Shown here: positions 53,641 through 58,280 of the stretch, piece after piece
Layout: each line of letters starts with the position of its first letter
How positions within the stretch are numbered: position 1 is the stretch's first letter
Assembly: GCF_004010325.2 (NCBI RefSeq)
Contig: NZ_SADR02000016.1
Location: forward strand, 1 to 58,280
Direction: 5' to 3'
DNA: 58,280 nt
Origin: Mesorhizobium sp. M00.F.Ca.ET.216.01.1.1
Lineage (GTDB): Bacteria > Pseudomonadota > Alphaproteobacteria > Rhizobiales > Rhizobiaceae
Notes under the pieces: generated by a model
The model's database searches: none
The model's input: only the letters and a program-made list of their open reading frames with translations
Told to the model about the DNA's origin: nothing
Position numbers and translations under genes: made by a program

Positions 53641-54415
53641 TCAGATGGGGTCCGTCAGCGCGCCGGCGCCATGCGTTTTATCTGCCGCCGCACCGCTCAT
53701 CGATGCGCTCCCAGCAGCTTGCGGTCCTTGACATGGGCGCGCCGCGTGGCATCGGCCTCGCTCGCGGCCGCATCGCCGACGTAAACGTCCATCGCTCCAC
53801 ATGGCGTGTATGATCACCGCCAGCTTGCGCGCCACCGCGACGCAGGCCTTGCGGTGGCAGGAGCGTTTGGCGATGTCCCGGCCCCAGCTCTTGACCTTGT
53901 CCCTGCCCTTGAAGCGCGTCATCAGTCCTGACGCCGCCTCGTAGAGCGCGCGCCGCACGTCCGCGTCGCCGGCCTTGGAGATCCGTCCCTGAATGTCGAT
54001 CGTTGAACCGGACTGCCAGCGCCGCGACGTCAGCCCGAAGTAAGCGGCGACGTCGCGCGAGCGGCGAAAGCGCGTGGGATCGTCGATCGCCGTCATGAAG
54101 GAGAGCGCCGTCACCCGACCACGTCGGGAATAGCCATGAAGCGCCGGCACGGCTCGCTGTGCGCGACGATCCTCACGACGAGATCATGCAGCCGGCAGTA
54201 CTGTCGCCACAGCGCCGCGCGCGCCGTCAGCATGGCGTCCATCAGCTCGGCCGACAACGGATTGTCCGCCACCGCCTGGCGTACCGCGCGTTCGAAGGCG
54301 CCACGTCCGACCTTGCCTAAGGCAGATGCCGAACGACTTCAGCGAGTGGCGGATGGCGTTCTCCAGGTCGAGGAACTTCGGCCTTCAGTTTGCGCCGGTG
54401 CGTCAGCAAAAGGCG
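53641..54415 (-). pseudogene. IS110-family transposase, fragment B
   Basis: Longer piece of the same family: LLLTHRRKLK and LENAIRHSLKSFGI (about 54330-54415), GRGAFERAVRQAVADNPLSA, ARAALWRQYCRLHDLVVRI, RRFMAIPDVVG, then TAIDDPTRFRRSRDVAAYF, STIDIQGRISKAGDADVRRA, KRSCHRKACVAVARKLAVII and a normal C-terminus. The N-terminal DEDD catalytic domain is missing and frame changes occur at about 54120 and 54320. It truncates the mrr gene. Confidence 0.75.
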
Positions 54416-55297
54416 CGTCCGGTAGCTCAATGGCTCGACGGACACGAACTCCGACGCCATGCTCGAACATCAAGTCGGCAAGTTGGCGCCCATCGAGCAG
54501 AATGACGCGTTGAGACAGGTGCTTCACGAATTCGTGGGCATGTGGGCTGAATGTCGAGGTGGTCACGAAAACACCCTTCGTCGCTCCTAGCCCTACCAGA
54601 CTGCCGACGAATCCTTGAACATCAGGTCGCCCAATAGCGTTTGCGACAGCATAACGCTTCGCTTGAACATACACCCGATCGAGACCGAGCCGATCCTCGT
54701 TGATTACGCCATCAACCCCGCCGTCGCCCGAGCGCCAAGCTGGGCGGCTGCGTTCTTATGCGATCCGCCATAACCCATGGCGACAAGTAGATCGACAATG
54801 AGCCGCTCAAAGAAGGCCGGGCTGTTTTGGCCTATCCTGTCCAAAATGTCTGCCCGCAAAGCGGTTAGTACCGCCTGATAGGCACTTTCGATCTGCTCTT
54901 CCGGCGTCGCCTCCGTCGCGACGTCGGATGGCGTCTCCCCTGCACTATCATCGGACCCGTTGCCCTTGTAAAACTTCCTAAACTCTGGGTGTTTCAATAG
55001 CAGCTTCACGTCGATGCGGTCAGGGTCGCTGGTGAGCAATGACCGACCTGCTTCGGTGGCAACGAACCGCCCTCGTGCGGGAGGCGAGCAGTCCCGCTTT
55101 GCTCATGTAGAATTTCGCCCAGTGGATACGGTTGTGTAGCACGTGCTGCTTGCCGCTCGGCAACAGCTGCTCACGCTCTTCAGCGGTGAGACCAAACCGT
55201 GCAGCAATCTCGGCCTCGGCTAGTGGGCGGAGGTTTCGTCCTTCGAAGCGACCTCAAGAACCGGGAGCATGAGCGATTGGTAGCCAGGGATCGGCAT
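54410..55297 (-). pseudogene. mrr: Mrr-type restriction endonuclease, frameshifted and 3'-truncated
   Basis: ATG 55297 begins MPIPGYQSLMLPVLEVASKD, the normal Mrr N-terminus. After a frame change at about 55225 come IAARFGLTAEEREQLLPSGK and QHVLHNRIHWAKFYMSKAGL. After another at about 55085 comes RFVATEAGRSLLTSDPDRID, then FFERLIVDLLVAMGYGGSHK. A third at about 54735 leads to the PD-(D/E)xK core GDGGVDGVINEDRLGLDRVY, VQAKRYAV, then PDVQGFVGSLVGLGATKGVF and VTTSTFS. The catalytic D..QAK residues are intact. The end is replaced by IS110. Mrr cuts methylated DNA; this one is dead. Confidence 0.8.
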
Positions 55298-55309
55298 CGT
55301 GCTTTCAGC

Positions 55310-55793
55310 CCTCGAATACACGGAATGCAGTTGAGGCGGCGAGCGCTGACACGTGGGAATATCCCCGACTGTCGGGGGCATTGCTTAAGCAAATTGATCT
55401 TTTGCCAAACGTCTTTATAGACAAAATGGGCTCTGGCGTAGAGGATTAGAATAGCCAATGGGAGGGGAACGAAATGCACAATGGTCGTAAAGAGAGCGAG
55501 CGGCTCGCCCATGCAAGACTGGTCCACCGCAGCGTAGAACGACCAATACAGGGCCGCTAGCCTGAACAAGGATGTGACGGCCGCGCAGCATGTTACCCAA
55601 GTGGCCAAACTATCGTCATTGATGACGATCTCTCGCTTTGCCGATTCCAAACGTGCCCGAAGGCTGCCGGCTGATGAGGGGTTTCTCACCTTTCTTGATC
55701 CGATTAGCGTTTCGATTGCCGCGATCTGGCGTGCAAGCGGTCCTCGAGGAACGATTGCCAGCTCTCTAAAAATCGACAGCGCCAAATTCAATA
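55310..55793 (-). pseudogene. Membrane protein remnant interrupted by IS66 copy B
   Basis: Minus strand from the IS66 border: NLALSIFRELAIVPRGPLAR, a charged segment, then two membrane helices (WVTCCAAVTSLFRLAALYWS and FTTIVHFVPLPLAILILYA) and VYKDVWQKINLLKQC. The family is not recognised. The 5' end lies beyond IS66, outside the window. The frame stays open past mrr's start, but that tail does not look like protein, so a frameshift near 55390 is likely. Two-TM proteins next to restriction genes often belong to defence loci, an inference only. Confidence 0.5.
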
Positions 55794-55877
55794 GTAAGCG
55801 GTGTTTCCGGACCACCTTTCGGGAGTGGTCGCGATCTGTGAGGTTGCCGATCCTGTATTGGGATCGGAGATCGGCTT

Positions 55878-56312
55878 GTGTCTGGACTTGACCTTACGCT
55901 TGACCCGGAGCGGCAGCTTCGGCGTTTCGAGGTGATCAACGGTGCCGGCGGTCGGCGTCACTGGTCGGTGGATGACAAGGCGCGGATCATCGCGGAGACG
56001 CTGGAGCCGAACGCAGTCATTTCCGAGGTAGCCCGTCGGTATGGCCTTAGGCCGCAGCAGGTCTTCGCCTGGCGCCGCGAAGCGTGCAAACCGGCCACTT
56101 CGGTGCAGCAAGATTCTCCTGCCTTTGTGCCGGCGGTTTTGGCGGCGGCGGAACCTGTAGCCAGCCGTTCACCGAAGCAGCGGAAACGGCAAGCCACCCG
56201 AGGTGCCGGCATGATCGAGCTTGAGATCGACGGCATCTCGATGCGCGTTGGCCGGGGCGCCGATACCAAGACGGTGGCGGCAGTGATCCGCGCGCTGAAG
56301 GCGACGTCGTGA
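55878..56312 (+). CDS. tnpA: IS66 TnpA accessory protein (copy B)
   Basis: 144 residues; differs from copy A by R to C at residue 67 and by V to I, A to T, V to L and G to A changes confined to the last 35 residues. Otherwise the same HTH protein with GTG start and GTGA overlap with tnpB. Confidence 0.9.
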   Translation: MSGLDLTLDPERQLRRFEVINGAGGRRHWSVDDKARIIAETLEPNAVISEVARRYGLRPQQVFAWRREACKPATSVQQDSPAFVPAVLAAAEPVASRSPKQRKRQATRGAGMIELEIDGISMRVGRGADTKTVAAVIRALKATS

Positions 56313-56665
56313 TCGGGCCGACGGGTGCGGTCAAGGTCATGGTGGCGACGAAGCCGGTGGACTTCCGCAAGGGTGCGGAGGGATTGGCCGCACTTGTGCG
56401 CGAGACCATGGGCGCTGACCCGTTCAATGGGGCGGTCTATGTCTTTCGGGCCAAGCGGACTGACCGGATCAAGCTGATCTTCTGGGATGGCACCGGGGTT
56501 TGCCTCTATGCCAAGCGTTTGGAGGATGGGGAGTTCCGCTGGCCGAAAGTGCATGACGGCATGATGCGGCTGACGGCCGCGCAACTGTCGGCGCTGCTCG
56601 AAGGTCTCGACTGGCGGCGTGTCCACGAGGCGCGCCGGACTCGCGTTCCAGCCCAGGCGGGCTGA
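56309..56665 (+). CDS. tnpB: IS66 TnpB protein (copy B)
   Basis: 118 residues, identical to copy A. Confidence 0.93.
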   Translation: MIGPTGAVKVMVATKPVDFRKGAEGLAALVRETMGADPFNGAVYVFRAKRTDRIKLIFWDGTGVCLYAKRLEDGEFRWPKVHDGMMRLTAAQLSALLEGLDWRRVHEARRTRVPAQAG

Positions 56666-56734
56666 CCCGCGACGAAGTGAATCAGCCTGGATTCCGCTGT
56701 CGCGGACTGTCGGCGAATATGGTCTGATCCGCTC

Positions 56735-58267
56735 ATGGCGATGACGGCTGACCAGCTTCCCGACGATCCGGATGCGCTGAAGGCGATGGTCCTGGCGCGC
56801 GACGTCGAGAATGCCCGTCTGATTCAGATCATCAAGGAATTGCAGCGTCATCGCTTCGGCCGGCGTGCCGAGACGCTCCCCGAGGATCAATTGCTGCTGG
56901 GGCTCGAAGAGGCCGAACAGATCGAGGCCGCCGGTGACGAAGAGCAGGCACAGACCGCTCTTGGCGAACGTCAGGCGCCTGTCGCCAAGCGCAGGGCGAA
57001 CCGCGGCGGGCTGCCACCCCATCTGCCGCGCGTGGAGATGGTCGTCGACATCGAGGATCATGCCTGCCCGTGCTGCCGCAATGGCTTGCATCGGATCGGC
57101 GAGGACATGAGCGAGCGGCTCGACATCGTTCCGGCGCAGCTGCGCGTGATCGTCGTGCGCCGGCCCAAATATGCCTGCCGCGCCTGTGAGGATGTAGTGG
57201 TTCAGGCTCCGGCGCCCGCCCGGCTGATCGAGGGCGGCCTGCCGACCGAGGCGACGGTCGCCCAGGTGCTGGTCTCAAAATATGCTGACCACCTGCCGCT
57301 CTATCGTCAGGCGCAGATCTATGCCCGGCAGGGCATCAATCTCGACCGGTCCACGCTCGCCGACTGGGTCGGCCGCGCCGCCTGGCATCTGCGTCCGGTG
57401 CATGAGCGGCTGCTTGGCAAGCTGAAGTCCTCGCCAAAACTCTTCGCCGACGAGACGACCGCGCCAGTGCTCGATCCCGGCCGCGGCAAGACCAAGACAG
57501 GTCAACTCTGGGCCTATGCCCGCGATGACCGACCTTGGGAGGGGAGCGACCCGCCGGGCGTCGCCTATGTCTATGCGCCGGATCGGAAGGCCGAGCGTCC
57601 GATCGCTCATCTGGTGGGCTTTACCGGAATCCTGCAGGTCGACGGCTATGGCGGCTATCGCGTGCTCGCCGACAAGAGCGGCGTGACGCTCGCCTTCTGC
57701 TGGGCACATGTGCGCCGGCGCTTCTACGAGCTCGCCGCGGCCGGTCCCGCGCCAATCGCCAGCGAGGCGCTGAGACGGATCGCGGAACTCTATCGCGTCG
57801 AAGACGACGTCCGTCGACGATCGGCCGAGCAGCGCCGTGTCGTGCGCCAGGACAGGAGCCGCCCGATCGTCGTCGAACTCGAACCATGGCTTCGCGAAAA
57901 GCTCGGGCTGATCAGCCAGAAGACAAAGCTCGCCGAGGCGATCCGCTACACGCTCTCGCGCTGGGAAGGCCTCTCGCGCTTCCTTGACGACGGCCGCATC
58001 GAGATCGACAGCAACACCGTCGAACGCTCGATCCGTCCGATCGCGCTCAACCGCAAGAACGCGCTCTTCGCAGGCTCTGACGGCGGCGCCGAACACTGGG
58101 CAGTCATCGCCTCGCTGATCGAAACCTGCAAGCTCAATGGTGTCGAACCGCTCGGCTATCTCGCCGATGTCCTCACCAGGATCGTCAACGGCCACCCCAA
58201 CAGCCAGATCGACGATCTCCTGCCTTGGGTCTACATCAACAAGCTCCAGCTCAAGGCTGTGGCCTAA
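56735..58267 (+). CDS. tnpC: IS66 TnpC transposase (copy B)
   Basis: 510 residues, identical to copy A, DDE motifs intact (FADETT, QVDGYGGY, NTVERSIRP). Stops 13 bases before the end of the element. Confidence 0.95.
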   Translation: MAMTADQLPDDPDALKAMVLARDVENARLIQIIKELQRHRFGRRAETLPEDQLLLGLEEAEQIEAAGDEEQAQTALGERQAPVAKRRANRGGLPPHLPRVEMVVDIEDHACPCCRNGLHRIGEDMSERLDIVPAQLRVIVVRRPKYACRACEDVVVQAPAPARLIEGGLPTEATVAQVLVSKYADHLPLYRQAQIYARQGINLDRSTLADWVGRAAWHLRPVHERLLGKLKSSPKLFADETTAPVLDPGRGKTKTGQLWAYARDDRPWEGSDPPGVAYVYAPDRKAERPIAHLVGFTGILQVDGYGGYRVLADKSGVTLAFCWAHVRRRFYELAAAGPAPIASEALRRIAELYRVEDDVRRRSAEQRRVVRQDRSRPIVVELEPWLREKLGLISQKTKLAEAIRYTLSRWEGLSRFLDDGRIEIDSNTVERSIRPIALNRKNALFAGSDGGAEHWAVIASLIETCKLNGVEPLGYLADVLTRIVNGHPNSQIDDLLPWVYINKLQLKAVA

Positions 58268-58280
58268 GAACACCGCTTAC

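Larger units (their letters stand above)
55794..58280 (+). mobile_element. Complete IS66-family insertion sequence, copy B
   Basis: 2487 bp, GTAAGCGGTGTTTCC to AACACCGCTTAC, the same length and gene set as copy A and ending at the last base of the window. The left flank ATTCAATA (55786-55793) should be repeated just outside the right edge if the insertion is simple. Confidence 0.95.

Noticed and set aside
1..58280. CRISPR arrays or plasmid replication genes
   Set aside because: No regularly spaced repeats, cas genes, repABC or partition genes were seen in the window.

Overview
The window looks like an accessory region (symbiosis or genomic island, or megaplasmid) of a rhizobium-like alphaproteobacterium. 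It is GC-rich and crowded with insertion sequences of rhizobial type (IS21, IS630, IS256, IS3, IS66, IS110). It mixes intact catabolic and biosynthetic operons with many decayed genes. The assignment rests on gene content and protein style only; no rRNA, confident tRNA or replication gene is visible.

Region 1 (1-21 kb) is a gene graveyard with a few living genes. Decayed: an IS21 istA, a tyrosine recombinase, an IS630 fragment, an omptin protease, kup, an M16 peptidase pair fused by deletion, an IS256 transposase, a Fic protein, a gabD-type aldehyde dehydrogenase and an IS3 orfB. Apparently intact: a hipB-hipA toxin-antitoxin pair, corA, a 612-residue HipA-like kinase fused to an AbiEi-like DNA-binding domain behind two large palindromes, and a TlpA-like thioredoxin protein. 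A dsbA-type segment occurs twice, about 13 kb apart, in direct orientation.

Region 2 (21-30 kb) holds a sulfotransferase, an RpiR regulator and a compact five-gene minus-strand operon: DegT/StrS aminotransferase, amino-acid-kinase-fold small-molecule kinase, NDK-like protein, SAM methyltransferase and minimal nucleotidyltransferase. The last four genes are joined by ATGA stop/start overlaps. This looks like an undescribed small-molecule pathway (aminated, phosphorylated, methylated, possibly nucleotidylated) and is the best candidate for a new system here. A GntR regulator lies upstream.

Region 3 (30-34.4 kb) is a nested IS site. A complete IS66 element with a perfect 8-bp target duplication splits an rpiR gene whose distal part is also cut by an IS256 relic.

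Region 4 (34.4-43.2 kb) is a Ugp/Mal-like ABC importer operon under an RpiR regulator, followed by two successive metallophosphoesterase + HAD phosphatase pairs. The logic is: import a phosphodiester or sugar phosphate, cut the diester, remove the phosphate.

Region 5 (43.4-52.8 kb) is a sulfated amino-sugar style locus: BadF/NAGK-type kinase, SIS isomerase/deaminase, two ABC permeases, a binding protein and a formylglycine-type sulfatase, with a divergent RpiR regulator and a convergent aldonolactone oxidase. It lacks its own ABC ATPase and may share the one in region 4. Region 6 (52.9-58.3 kb) has two IS110 relics, a broken mrr endonuclease, a membrane-protein remnant, and a second IS66 copy ending exactly at the window edge.
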